A DNA stretch of 64,000 nucleotides, taken from positions 162,838 to 226,837 of the forward strand of contig NZ_BMRM01000016.1 of assembly GCF_014648635.1 (NCBI RefSeq), read 5' to 3'. The position numbers and the translations under genes are program-made. Shown here one piece after another: positions 8,496-16,045 of the stretch. The notes beneath the pieces are model-generated. The model did no database searches. It saw nothing but the letters and a program-made list of their open reading frames with translations, and was not told the DNA's origin. The DNA is from Streptomyces cinerochromogenes. Its GTDB lineage: Bacteria; Actinomycetota; Actinomycetes; Streptomycetales; Streptomycetaceae. Every line of letters begins with the position of its first letter. Positions within the stretch are counted from its first letter, which is position 1.

Positions 8496-10640
8496 TCAGG
8501 CCGGTCTGGGGGCCGGCAGCCGCGTCGTGAACTGCTGCGCCTGGAGCGTGTACAGGTCGGCGTAGACACCGCCCTTGGCCAGCAGTTCCTCCGGAGTGCC
8601 GGACTCCACCAGCTTCCCGTGCTCCAGCACGTGCACCAGGTCGGCGTGCCGGACCGAGGCCAACCGGTGGGTGATCAGGACGACCGTCTGACCGCCGCCC
8701 GCCAGTGCCCGGATCTTCTCGAACACCTCCAGCTCGGCCCGCGCGTCCAGCGCCGCCGTCGGCTCGTCCACGATCAGGATGCTGCCGCGCCGGTAGGCGG
8801 CCCGGGCGATGCCGAGCCGCTGCCACTGGCCGCCGGACAGCTCGTGTCCGCCGCTGAAGTTCCGGGCCAGCAGCGTGTCCAGGCCGCGCGGCAGATCCGC
8901 GACCACCTCCTCCGCACCGGCCTCGGCGATGGACGCGGTCAGCCGCTCCTCGGTCATCGGTGCGGCGGAGCGGCCGACGGCCACGTTCACCCGGGCGGTG
9001 AACGGCCAGCGCTTGAAGTCCTGGGCCACCATGGCGATGCGCTCCGCGAGCAGCCGCCGGTCCGCGCGCGCGGCATCGACGCCGTCCCACAGGATGCGGC
9101 CCCGGTCCGGCGTGTAGAGCCCCGCGAGCAGCTTGACCAGCGTGGTCTTCCCCGACCCGTTCTCACCGACGAGCGCGATGATCCGGCCGAGGGGGAGGGT
9201 GAGGGTGACGTTGTCGAGGGCGGGGCGGTGCGGGGCGCCGCCCGCGGGCCGGTCCGTCGACTGCTCGGGCCTCGGCTGTTCGTGCGTCGACCGTCCGTGC
9301 GTCGGCTGTTCGTGCGTCGACCGTCCGTGCGTCGGCTGTTCGTGCGTCGGCTGTTCGTGCGTCGGCTGTTCGTGGGGCGGCTGTTCGTGGGGCGTCTCTT
9401 CGCGGGGCGGTTGCTCATCGGGCGGGTGCACGTCGTGCGGGTAGCTGAAGGTGACGTTCTCGAAGCGGATCTCCTTCGGATGCTCCGGCAGCGGTTCCCC
9501 GCCCGCCGGGATGGCCCGCTCGGCCGCCGCGATGTACATCCGCTGCAGATCGCCCACGAACAGTGCCTCCTCGTGCAGCTGGTTGATCTCCAGCACCAGC
9601 GTGTCGAGGTTCGCCGCACCCGTACGGATCGCGATCACCGCCGTACCCGCCACCGACAGGGCCATCGCGCCGGCCAGCAGCAGCGCGCCCAGCGTCGCGT
9701 ACGTCGCGAGGGTCGCCACGCCCGTCCAGGCCGCCGCGATCAGACCGGTCCGCGCGGCCAGCCGGGCCAGCCGGGCCTGCTCCGCCTCCGCGGTCTCCGA
9801 CATGGACCGGAAGTGGCGCAGCAGGAACGGACCCACCCCGTGCACCCGGATCTCGGGCGCGGCGGCCGGCTCGGTGAGCAGACTGCTGATCAGCTGGCCG
9901 GCCCGGGCGTGCTGCACCCAGGTGTGGAAGGACTCGTAGCGGCGCCTGGCGTTGGTCAGCGCGCTCCAGGCGCTGGGCAGGGTCATGGTGACCAGCAGGG
10001 GCAGCAGCGCCGGGTGCAGCACGGTGAGCACGCTCGCCGCGGCCACCAGCGAGATCATCGCGTTGATCACGCGGGCGCCGTAGCCGATCATGTGCCGGGC
10101 GGACCGGGCGCCGTACTGGGCCGTGTCCAGCAGTTTGTGGAAGGCGTGGTCCTCGATCGCGGCCAGCTCGACGTTGGCCGCCCGCTCCAGGTACAGCTCG
10201 GTCGCGACCCGCTCCACCTTGGGCTCCAGCCGTCCGGTGGCATAGGTGGAGGCGGCCCGCAGCAGGGCGGCGACCAGCATCACGACGGCCAGCGCGGTGA
10301 GGGCCGGGGCGGCCGAACGCAGCCGCTGGGCGATGTCGGGGCCGGTGAGCAGCCTGCCGAGCGCGGTGTTCACGGCCAGCAGGCTCACCGCCTGGGCCGC
10401 GCCCCGGCCCACCTCGGCGGCCAGCAGCACCCGGGCGGCCCGCGTGTCGGCCTGCCTGGCCAGCCGGAGACTGGACGCCAGCATGCCGGGCAGCTGCGTC
10501 GTCATCGCCCGGAAGCTCAGCGTCAGGAAGGCGTCCGCGTGCTGGTTCCAGCCCATGTCGTACCGCAGTGGGCCGCCGAACAGCAGCCGCTCCGACGCCG
10601 ACACCACGGGCTCGGCGGCCTCCCGTCTCTTTCCCACCAT
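8496..10640 (-). CDS. ABC exporter half-transporter with repeat insertion in its ATPase domain
   Basis: A 714-residue fused permease-ATPase starting at ATG 10640 behind a GGGAGG box; further upstream in-frame sequence is GC-rich spacer. Residues about 50-340 are the six-helix membrane domain. The nucleotide-binding domain has an A-loop tyrosine in RFENVTFSYP, Walker A GENGSGKTT, signature HELSGGQWQRLG, Walker B ILIVDEPTAALD and the switch histidine in LITHRLAS. Uniquely, about 70 residues of Pro/His/Glu/Gln/Thr repeats (HEQPT and HGRST pentapeptides) sit between the A-loop strand and the next strand PALDNVTL. Such half-transporters dimerise and export lipids, peptides or drugs; the substrate is unknown and no partner is adjacent. 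Confidence 0.88.
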   Translation of the reverse strand: MVGKRREAAEPVVSASERLLFGGPLRYDMGWNQHADAFLTLSFRAMTTQLPGMLASSLRLARQADTRAARVLLAAEVGRGAAQAVSLLAVNTALGRLLTGPDIAQRLRSAAPALTALAVVMLVAALLRAASTYATGRLEPKVERVATELYLERAANVELAAIEDHAFHKLLDTAQYGARSARHMIGYGARVINAMISLVAAASVLTVLHPALLPLLVTMTLPSAWSALTNARRRYESFHTWVQHARAGQLISSLLTEPAAAPEIRVHGVGPFLLRHFRSMSETAEAEQARLARLAARTGLIAAAWTGVATLATYATLGALLLAGAMALSVAGTAVIAIRTGAANLDTLVLEINQLHEEALFVGDLQRMYIAAAERAIPAGGEPLPEHPKEIRFENVTFSYPHDVHPPDEQPPREETPHEQPPHEQPTHEQPTHEQPTHGRSTHEQPTHGRSTHEQPRPEQSTDRPAGGAPHRPALDNVTLTLPLGRIIALVGENGSGKTTLVKLLAGLYTPDRGRILWDGVDAARADRRLLAERIAMVAQDFKRWPFTARVNVAVGRSAAPMTEERLTASIAEAGAEEVVADLPRGLDTLLARNFSGGHELSGGQWQRLGIARAAYRRGSILIVDEPTAALDARAELEVFEKIRALAGGGQTVVLITHRLASVRHADLVHVLEHGKLVESGTPEELLAKGGVYADLYTLQAQQFTTRLPAPRPA
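9255..9425 (-). repeat. 15-bp coding repeat inside the ABC ATPase domain
   Basis: About ten copies of a 15-bp unit, GTCGGCTGTTCGTGC on the + strand, with the variant GTCGACCGTCCGTGC. On the coding strand each unit encodes the pentapeptide H-E-Q-P-T or H-G-R-S-T. The unit length is a multiple of three, so slippage keeps the frame. Edges degrade into DEQPPREETP and RPEQSTDRP. Confidence 0.9.
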
Positions 10641-11018
10641 GACCTCCCGGACCCGGACGGAACGGCCACTATCGCCGTCGGAGCCGCTTCCCGGCAGGGC
10701 GCGAGGTGACGTACGAGGGGCGCGGAAGGAGCGCGGTCGGCAGCGGTCGGTCGCGGGGTGTGCGACGGGCACGGGCGGGGGTGACCGGCGGGGAGGCCGG
10801 CGGGGAGGCCGGCGGGGAGGCGGGCGGGGAGGCGGGCGAGGGTGAGCGAGGCGGCGCTGAGCGTTCCGCCCCGCCCAGCGGCGCCCTGCCAAGCGCCGCC
10901 ACCCCCGCTGAGCGTGGCGGCGCTGAGCGGGGGTGGCGGTGACCGGTGGGGCGGTGGGCGGGATGGCGGTGGGCGGGATGGCGGTGGGTGGTGAACGGGG
11001 TGGCGGTGAGCGGGGCGG
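10641..11018. repeat. Low-complexity spacer with 12-bp and 15-bp tandem repeats
   Basis: No credible gene lies here. Positions 10783-10838 contain about five copies of a 12-bp unit GGCCGGCGGGGA. Positions about 10930-11018 contain GGGATGGCGGTGGGC-like 15-bp copies with GTGAGCGGGG variants. The segment between them holds GGCGGCGCTGAGCG-type repeats at about 10849 and 10916. The ABC exporter promoter must lie at the left edge of this block, but no clear -10 is visible. Confidence 0.7.
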
Positions 11019-11558
11019 TTACGCCGAGACGGCCCGCGACCAGTCCGGGGCCGTACCCGTCACCCGGCACAGGGCCAGGTACAGCGGGATCGGCGGGGTG
11101 TACGGCACCGTGCCCTCTGGGCGGTGGATCAGCCGGGCGGACCCGTCGACCAGGGCGCCGGCGGCATAGCGGGCCGGGGACGGCCAGGGCAGGGCGTAGT
11201 CGGAGTCCGACGGAACGATCCACCACCAGTGCGAGCCGTCGGTGTACACGCAGCCCACACGCGGCAGCCGCGGTACGACGAGCGGACCGAGGCGATCGGG
11301 CACGGCCACGGCGTCGCAGCCGAGCGGCGCCGTCATGCCGTCCGGGATCGACAACCGGCGCCCCGGCTCCGGGGCCGACCGCCGGCGCTGCAGCCGGACG
11401 AGCGTGTTGAGGCCGAGGGCGTGGTCCTGCCCGGCACCGGTCCCGGCAGTACCTGAGATCCCGCCAGCCCCTGCACCGAGCACCCCGTCGGCGGCACCAC
11501 CGGTACCAGTGATCCCACCGGTACCGTCGGCCCCACCGAGGCGACCGGGGCCGGTCAC
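11019..11558 (-). CDS. Orphan Trp-containing protein coupled to the anti-sigma-like ATPase
   Basis: A 179-residue protein starting at GTG 11558, whose first bases overlap the TGA of the upstream ATPase gene (GTGA); a GAGGAG box ends 5 nt before the GTG. The first about 60 residues are Gly/Ala/Thr-rich. The folded part contains LNTLVRLQRRRSAPEPGRRLSIPDGMTAPLG, VGCVYTDGSHWWWIVPS with three consecutive tryptophans, and a C-terminal PIPLYLALCRVTGTAPDWS. No membrane helices. I do not recognise the family. Tight translational coupling suggests it acts with the ATPase, perhaps as a partner protein. Confidence 0.75.
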   Translation of the reverse strand: MTGPGRLGGADGTGGITGTGGAADGVLGAGAGGISGTAGTGAGQDHALGLNTLVRLQRRRSAPEPGRRLSIPDGMTAPLGCDAVAVPDRLGPLVVPRLPRVGCVYTDGSHWWWIVPSDSDYALPWPSPARYAAGALVDGSARLIHRPEGTVPYTPPIPLYLALCRVTGTAPDWSRAVSA

Positions 11559-12442
11559 GGGCGCTCCTCGGGAAGGTGCTGCCCGGGGGCACGGTAGGTG
11601 TGCTGGTCGGGGTGCGCGACGTTCCGGTGCTGGTCCGGGTGCCTGGTGTGCCGGTGCTGCTCGGGCGCCCGGCGCAGCGGCTGACCGGCGGGGACATGCC
11701 GACGGTACTCGCCTTCCCCGCGCCCGCGCTGTTCCGGCTCCCCGCGCTCCCGCTCCCGCTGTTCCGGCTCCCCGCGCCCGCGCCGCCCCGGCTCGCCGTC
11801 CCTGTGCTGCCCGGATTCCGCCCGCTCCCGCTCCTCCGGCGCTCCTCCGCTGGCCTCCGCCGGACGGTCCTCGTCGGTGCCGTCCGGGCGGCCGGGCTTG
11901 GAACGGGCGCCCCAGCCCAGGTCGCCCCGCGGCTCGGCGGTCTCGTCGGCGGTGTCGGTCTGCCGGGGCAGCTCGGCCCACACCAGCAGGCCGGGGCCGT
12001 GCTCCTGGGCACCCCACGCCCGGCACAGCGCGTCCACGAGGAGCAACCCCCTCCCGTGCTCCTCGTCGGGCCGCTGTGGGGACGGGTGGGGTGCGTCAGG
12101 AGCACAGCCCTCGTCGTGTACGGCAATGCGCACCATGCCGTCGTGGTCGTGCAGCTCGCACACGACCCGGCTGCTCGCGGTGTGCACGATCGCGTTGGTG
12201 ACCAGCTCGGATATGACCAGGGCCGCGCTGTCGCAGGTGTCCGCGCAGACCGCCCAGCCGGACAGCCGGGCGTGCGTCAGGCGTCTCGCCTGGGCGACGG
12301 AACCCGGATGAGCGGCCAGCTCGAAACGGAACCTGCGCTCGGCAGGACTCCCCTGGGGGGTTGCTCCCGCCACGGCAGCAAGCCCGGAAGGGCCTGCGGC
12401 CGCGTCTGTTCCTAAGGGCGCGGACGGAATCACGCCTGCCAC
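11555..12442 (-). CDS. Anti-sigma-like ATP-binding protein (HATPase_c)
   Basis: A 295-residue protein. The GTG at 12442 follows a GGGGAG box at short spacing; TTG 12469 and GTG 12433 are alternatives. Residues about 35-160 form a GHKL-type ATPase of the RsbW/SpoIIAB class: N box VISELVTNAIVHT, G1 VHDEG and G2 HGRGLLLVDALCRAWG. These proteins bind sigma or anti-anti-sigma factors. The C-terminal about 120 residues are charged and repetitive (RGRGEPEQRERERGEPEQRGRGEG), then His/Gln-rich, and are probably disordered. Divergent from an XRE regulator and DUF397 gene, forming a WhiJ-like set. Confidence 0.85.
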   Translation of the reverse strand: MAGVIPSAPLGTDAAAGPSGLAAVAGATPQGSPAERRFRFELAAHPGSVAQARRLTHARLSGWAVCADTCDSAALVISELVTNAIVHTASSRVVCELHDHDGMVRIAVHDEGCAPDAPHPSPQRPDEEHGRGLLLVDALCRAWGAQEHGPGLLVWAELPRQTDTADETAEPRGDLGWGARSKPGRPDGTDEDRPAEASGGAPEERERAESGQHRDGEPGRRGRGEPEQRERERGEPEQRGRGEGEYRRHVPAGQPLRRAPEQHRHTRHPDQHRNVAHPDQHTYRAPGQHLPEERP

Positions 12443-12469
12443 TATCTCCCCGCCGCGGACACTTGGCAA

Positions 12470-12505
12470 GAGTCACTCTGAAAATTGCAGAGTGCTGTGT
12501 GACTC
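12470..12505. promoter_or_regulatory. Nested inverted repeats between the divergent ATPase and XRE genes
   Basis: An inner inverted repeat CACTCTG (12474-12480) and CAGAGTG (12488-12494) encloses an AT-rich AAAATTG. An outer pair GAGTCAC (12470-12476) and GTGACTC (12499-12505) nests around it. The site sits just before the ATPase gene start and is the obvious operator candidate for the XRE regulator at 12713. A separate direct repeat CTTCGAATG occurs at about 12583 and 12595. Confidence 0.5.
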
Positions 12506-12712
12506 GGTCGGCGGCCGTGGCACACTGCTCGCAACAGCACCTCGCGCGGCGCCAATTGAGAGTCGTCGGAGACCCGGGCGGTCTTCGAATGAACCTTCGA
12601 ATGGCGCCGCAGGGCTGTCGGGAAACTTTCGGAAAAGGGGCTCCTGCCAGGAGCTTCGGCGGCGGGCTTCGGCGCAACGCTTCGATGAGCGGCATTCGGT
12701 GGAGGTGGGAGT

Positions 12713-13573
12713 GTGAGCGAGCCGCGGTCCGCGCCGACGGTGGGCCAGGTGGTCCTCGGCCGGCGCCTGTTGGACCTGCGGGAACGCGCCGGACTGAAGC
12801 GCGAGGAGGCCGCCCGCGTCCTCCGGGTCGCCCCCGCCACCGTCCGCCGCATGGAGATGGCCGAGGTAGCCCTCAAAATCCCGTACCTGCAACTGCTGCT
12901 GAAGGCCTACGGCGTCCCCGACGACGAGGCCGAGGTCTTCGTCCAACTGGCCGAGGAGGCGAACAGGCCCGGCTGGTGGCAGCGGTTCCACGACATCCTG
13001 CCGGGCTGGTTCTCGATGTACGTCAGCCTGGAGGGAGCGGCCGCCCTCATCCGCTCCTACGAGCCGCACTTCGTCCCCGGCCTGCTGCAGACCGAGGACT
13101 ACGCACGCGCCGTGCTGAAGTCCGGCGCCGTCGGCCAGACGAGCCCGGACGACATCGAACGGCACGTCGCGTTGCGCATGCAACGGCAGGAACTGCTCGC
13201 CCGTCCCGACGCCCCCCGCTTCTGGGCGGTGATGGACGAGACCGCCCTGCGCCGCCCGGTCGGCGGCCCGGAGGTGATGCGCGCGCAGATCGACAAGTTG
13301 CTTGAGGCCACGAAGCTGCCCCATGTGACGCTTCAGGTCGCCCCGTTCGCCAACGGGCCGCACCCGGGGACGTACGGGCCCTTCGTGCTGTTCCGATTTG
13401 CCATGTCAGAACTGCCGGACATGGTCTACAGCGAGTACCTGACCGGCGCCGTCTACCTGGACGCGCGCACCGAGGTGGCGACCCACCTGGAGGTCATGGA
13501 CCGCATGGCGGCCCAGGCCGCTACGGCACAACGCACGAAGGAGATCCTCCGGGATCTCCGCAAGGAGCTGTGA
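12713..13573 (+). CDS. XRE-family regulator with DUF5753 domain (WhiJ-like)
   Basis: A 286-residue DNA-binding protein starting at GTG 12713 behind a GGAGG box. Residues about 12-70 form a helix-turn-helix: LGRRLLDLRERAGLKREEAARVLRVAPATVRRMEMAEV. The rest is the DUF5753 ligand- or partner-binding domain, with SYEPHFVPGLLQTEDYARAVL, MDETALRRPVGG and HVTLQVAPFANGPHPGTYGPF. In Streptomyces such regulators pair with small DUF397 proteins and control development or antibiotic production (whiJ family). The DUF397 gene follows with no gap, and an anti-sigma-like ATPase is divergent. Confidence 0.92.
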   Translation: MSEPRSAPTVGQVVLGRRLLDLRERAGLKREEAARVLRVAPATVRRMEMAEVALKIPYLQLLLKAYGVPDDEAEVFVQLAEEANRPGWWQRFHDILPGWFSMYVSLEGAAALIRSYEPHFVPGLLQTEDYARAVLKSGAVGQTSPDDIERHVALRMQRQELLARPDAPRFWAVMDETALRRPVGGPEVMRAQIDKLLEATKLPHVTLQVAPFANGPHPGTYGPFVLFRFAMSELPDMVYSEYLTGAVYLDARTEVATHLEVMDRMAAQAATAQRTKEILRDLRKEL

Positions 13574-13828
13574 ATGGATCGCATCAAGCCGCGCGGACGC
13601 GTCTACAACGGCATGCCCGCGCGGGAGTTGGGCAGCGAGGGGTGGCACAAGCCCTGGAGCGGCGGGAACGGCGGGAACTGCCTGGAAGCGATGAAGCTGG
13701 CCGACGGCCGGATCGCCGTACGCCAGTCCACCGACCCGGACGGGCCGGCGCTGATCTACACCATGGACGAGATGACCGCCTTCATAGAGGGCGCCAAGGC
13801 GGGGGAGGCGGACTTCCTGCTGTCCTGA
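13574..13828 (+). CDS. DUF397-domain small protein
   Basis: An 84-residue protein whose ATG immediately follows the TGA of the XRE gene, so the two are translated together. It shows the DUF397 pattern: an N-terminal W-H-K-P-W-S-G-G-N-G-G-N-C-L-E block, then ADGRIAVRQSTDPDGPALIYTMDEMTAFIEGAKAGEADFL. DUF397 proteins act as partners or antagonists of the adjacent XRE-DUF5753 regulator. Confidence 0.93.
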   Translation: MDRIKPRGRVYNGMPARELGSEGWHKPWSGGNGGNCLEAMKLADGRIAVRQSTDPDGPALIYTMDEMTAFIEGAKAGEADFLLS

Positions 13829-13935
13829 CCCCCCGTCCGCCCGATACTGCACGCCCGATCCCCCTCTCGGCCCTCCCTCCCGGCCCTCACCGTCCGGTCT
13901 CCCCGCCCGGTCCCCCTGCCCGATCTCCCCGTCCG

Positions 13936-15375
13936 TCACTCCGGCGGCAGCACCCCGCACAGCGCCTCCAGCGCCGCCCCGTAGGCGTGTTCGGCCGGGG
14001 CCGCGTACCCCACCACCAGCCCGTCGCCGGCCACCGTCGGACTCCGTGGATGCCGGAACCCGGCGAGCCCGTCGAGGGCGATGCCCTGCCACGCGGCGGC
14101 CTTCACCGTCGACCGCTCCGTGCCCGGCGGCAGCCGCAGCACCGCGTGCAGCCCGGCCGCGATTCCCGTCACCTCGATGTGCGGCGCCTGCGCGGCGAGC
14201 GCGGCGACGAGCCGGTCACGCCGGCGCCGGTACCGCTGCCGCATCCGCCGCACATGACGGTCGTACGACCCGCAGGCGACGAAGTCCGCGAGCGCCAACT
14301 GGTCCAGCACACTCGCCCAGCCCTCCCGCTCGCCCTTCGCCGCCAGCACCGGCTCCACATACCGCTGCGGCAGCACCATCCAGCCCAGCCGCAACGCCGG
14401 TGACAGGCTCTTGCTGACCGACCCGATGTGGATCACCCGCTCCGGATCGAGCCCCTGCAGCGCGCCGACGGGCCGGCGGTCGTACCGGAACTCGCCGTCG
14501 TAGTCGTCCTCCAGCACCACCGTTCCCTGTGTGCGTGCCCAGTCGATCACCGCGGTCCGGCGTTCCGGGTGCAGCGGGCCGCCGGTCGGGAACTGGTGCG
14601 CGGGCGTCAGCAGCACCGCCCGCTCACGCCCGAGCGTCTCCACCCGCGCCCCGTGCTCGTCCAGCGGCAGCGGTACGGTGCGCACGCCGGCCGCGGCGAG
14701 CAGTTCCCGGTGGAAGCCGAGCCCGTACGCCTCCACGCCCAGCGGGCCCCGCAGCACCCCGCCGCCGGCCGGACCCTCCTGGGCACTCCGGCCGAAGAGG
14801 AGCCGCAGCGCGTGGGCGAAGCCCGAGCAGACCACGATCCGGTCCGGCTCGGTCCGCACCCCCCGCGCGCGGGCCAGGTACTCCGTCAGCGTCTCCCGCA
14901 GCTCGCGGCGCCCGGCCGGGTCGCCCGGCCCGAACGCCTCGCTCGGCGCCGCCTGCAACGCCCGGCGGTACGACGCCGCCCAGGCCGTGCGCGGGAAGAC
15001 CGACGCGTCCGGCCTGCCCTGCCGCAGGTCGTGCCGGGGCCCACCTGCGGGTGAGGGCGCCTTCACGGGCGTGCGTACGGAGCGGCGCAGCGGCTCCGCC
15101 CGCTCGGCGACCCGGGTTCCGGAACCCTGCCGGGCGGTCAGCCAGCCCTCCGCGACCAGCTCCGCGTACGCGTCCGCCACCGTGTTGCGTGCCACGCCCA
15201 GGTCCGCGGCGAGCGACCGGTACGGCGGCAACCGGGTGCCCGGCGCCAGCCGGCCGCTGCGCACCGCCTCCCGCAGCGCCCTGGTCAGCGCCGCCCGCCG
15301 GCCTCCCGGCCCGGACAGCTCCAGATGCAGGTCCGCACCGATCCGCTCGGCGGAATTGACCCACGATTCCGTCAT
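13936..15375 (-). CDS. MocR/PdxR-like regulator (GntR HTH fused to aminotransferase fold)
   Basis: A 479-residue protein. Residues about 15-90 are a GntR winged helix: RAALTRALREAVRSGRLAPGTRLPPYRSLAADLGVARNTVADAYAELVAEGWL. The rest has an aminotransferase class I fold, with the PLP-lysine motif in HIGSVSKSLSPALRLGWM and the conserved LEDDYDGEFRYDRRP. MocR proteins sense PLP or amino compounds and usually control the neighbouring gene. Here the divergent target would be the AhpD-like gene at 15423. A -10 TAGGGT (15389 to 15384, minus strand) lies 9 nt before the ATG, so the mRNA is probably leaderless. Confidence 0.92.
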   Translation of the reverse strand: MTESWVNSAERIGADLHLELSGPGGRRAALTRALREAVRSGRLAPGTRLPPYRSLAADLGVARNTVADAYAELVAEGWLTARQGSGTRVAERAEPLRRSVRTPVKAPSPAGGPRHDLRQGRPDASVFPRTAWAASYRRALQAAPSEAFGPGDPAGRRELRETLTEYLARARGVRTEPDRIVVCSGFAHALRLLFGRSAQEGPAGGGVLRGPLGVEAYGLGFHRELLAAAGVRTVPLPLDEHGARVETLGRERAVLLTPAHQFPTGGPLHPERRTAVIDWARTQGTVVLEDDYDGEFRYDRRPVGALQGLDPERVIHIGSVSKSLSPALRLGWMVLPQRYVEPVLAAKGEREGWASVLDQLALADFVACGSYDRHVRRMRQRYRRRRDRLVAALAAQAPHIEVTGIAAGLHAVLRLPPGTERSTVKAAAWQGIALDGLAGFRHPRSPTVAGDGLVVGYAAPAEHAYGAALEALCGVLPPE

Positions 15376-15383
15376 GGAAATGC

Positions 15384-15415
15384 ACCCTACAACCGGTCTT
15401 TCCGCCTCCTACGGT
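15384..15415. promoter_or_regulatory. Back-to-back overlapping leaderless promoters of the MocR and AhpD-like genes
   Basis: On the minus strand, -10 TAGGGT occupies 15389-15384, 9 nt before the MocR ATG at 15375. On the plus strand, -10 TACGGT occupies 15410-15415, 8 nt before ATG 15423. Only 20 bp separate the two -10s, so each -35 position (17-bp spacing) falls on the other promoter's -10. The two promoters should exclude each other. Confidence 0.55.
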
Positions 15416-15422
15416 GGAGCAC

Positions 15423-15986
15423 ATGACGACGACGCACACGACCACCGCCACCACCGACGCCGCTGCCACCGACTCCCACACCACCGATCTCACGACCGAC
15501 CTCACCACCGGGATCGCCGCCGCCGAGGCCGCCCGCACCCGCCTGGACTTCGGGAAGGCCGCACCCAAGGTCTTCCGCGCGATCATCGGCTTCGACGCCG
15601 CCGCCCGTCAGGGCCTCGACCCGGCCCTGGTCGAACTGATCCAGATCCGCGCCTCCCATCTCAACCACTGCGCCTACTGCCTGCACATGCACACCAACGA
15701 CGCCCGCAAGGCCGGCGAGAACGAGGACCGGCTCCACATGGTCGCCGTCTGGCGCGAGGCCCGGCACTTCTTCACCCCGAAGGAACAGGCCGCCCTCGCC
15801 CTGACGGAGGCGGTGACCCTGGTCGCCGACGGCGGCGTCCCCGACGCCGTCTACGCCGAGGCCGCCGCCCACTTCGACGACCAGGAACTGGCCCACGTCC
15901 TCGCCCTGATCCTCACGATCAACACGTGGAACCGCGTGGCCCTGGCCACGGGAAAGGTCGCCGGCACCGACGAGCGCACCGGCTGA
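15423..15986 (+). CDS. AhpD-like carboxymuconolactone decarboxylase family protein
   Basis: A 187-residue alkylhydroperoxidase-like protein. The active site ELIQIRASHLNHCAYCLHMHTNDAR contains the C-x-x-C pair and the downstream histidine of the AhpD proton-relay fold, so a peroxidase or disulfide reductase role is likely rather than decarboxylation. The first about 30 residues are almost pure Thr/Asp/Ala (TTTHTTTATTDAAATD). ATG 15423 is chosen because it lies 8 nt after a -10 TACGGT; GTG 15414 is an in-frame alternative but would overlap the -10. Divergent MocR regulator probably controls it. Confidence 0.88.
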   Translation: MTTTHTTTATTDAAATDSHTTDLTTDLTTGIAAAEAARTRLDFGKAAPKVFRAIIGFDAAARQGLDPALVELIQIRASHLNHCAYCLHMHTNDARKAGENEDRLHMVAVWREARHFFTPKEQAALALTEAVTLVADGGVPDAVYAEAAAHFDDQELAHVLALILTINTWNRVALATGKVAGTDERTG

Positions 15987-15989
15987 CTC

Positions 15990-16015
15990 GCGCCCACCCG
16001 TCGTCGGGCGGGCGC
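15990..16015. terminator. Hairpin between convergent AhpD-like and gltD genes
   Basis: GCGCCCACCCG (15990-16000) pairs with CGGGCGGGCGC (16005-16015) around a TCGT loop, 11 pairs with one A-C mismatch. It begins 4 nt after the AhpD-like stop and ends 30 nt before the gltD stop, so it can serve both strands. No U tract follows. Confidence 0.6.
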
Positions 16016-16045
16016 CCACAGGGCGGAGCCGGTGGCGCCGCCGCT

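Noticed and set aside
9642..9662. Another TGTCGGTG match on the minus strand near 9650
   Set aside because: It is inside the ABC exporter coding sequence, and the 8-nt-spaced hexamer is GGCGGT instead of TAnnnT.
10706..11169. Forward frames rich in Gly/Glu/Ala in the repeat spacer
   Set aside because: They are translations of the 12-bp and 15-bp tandem repeats.
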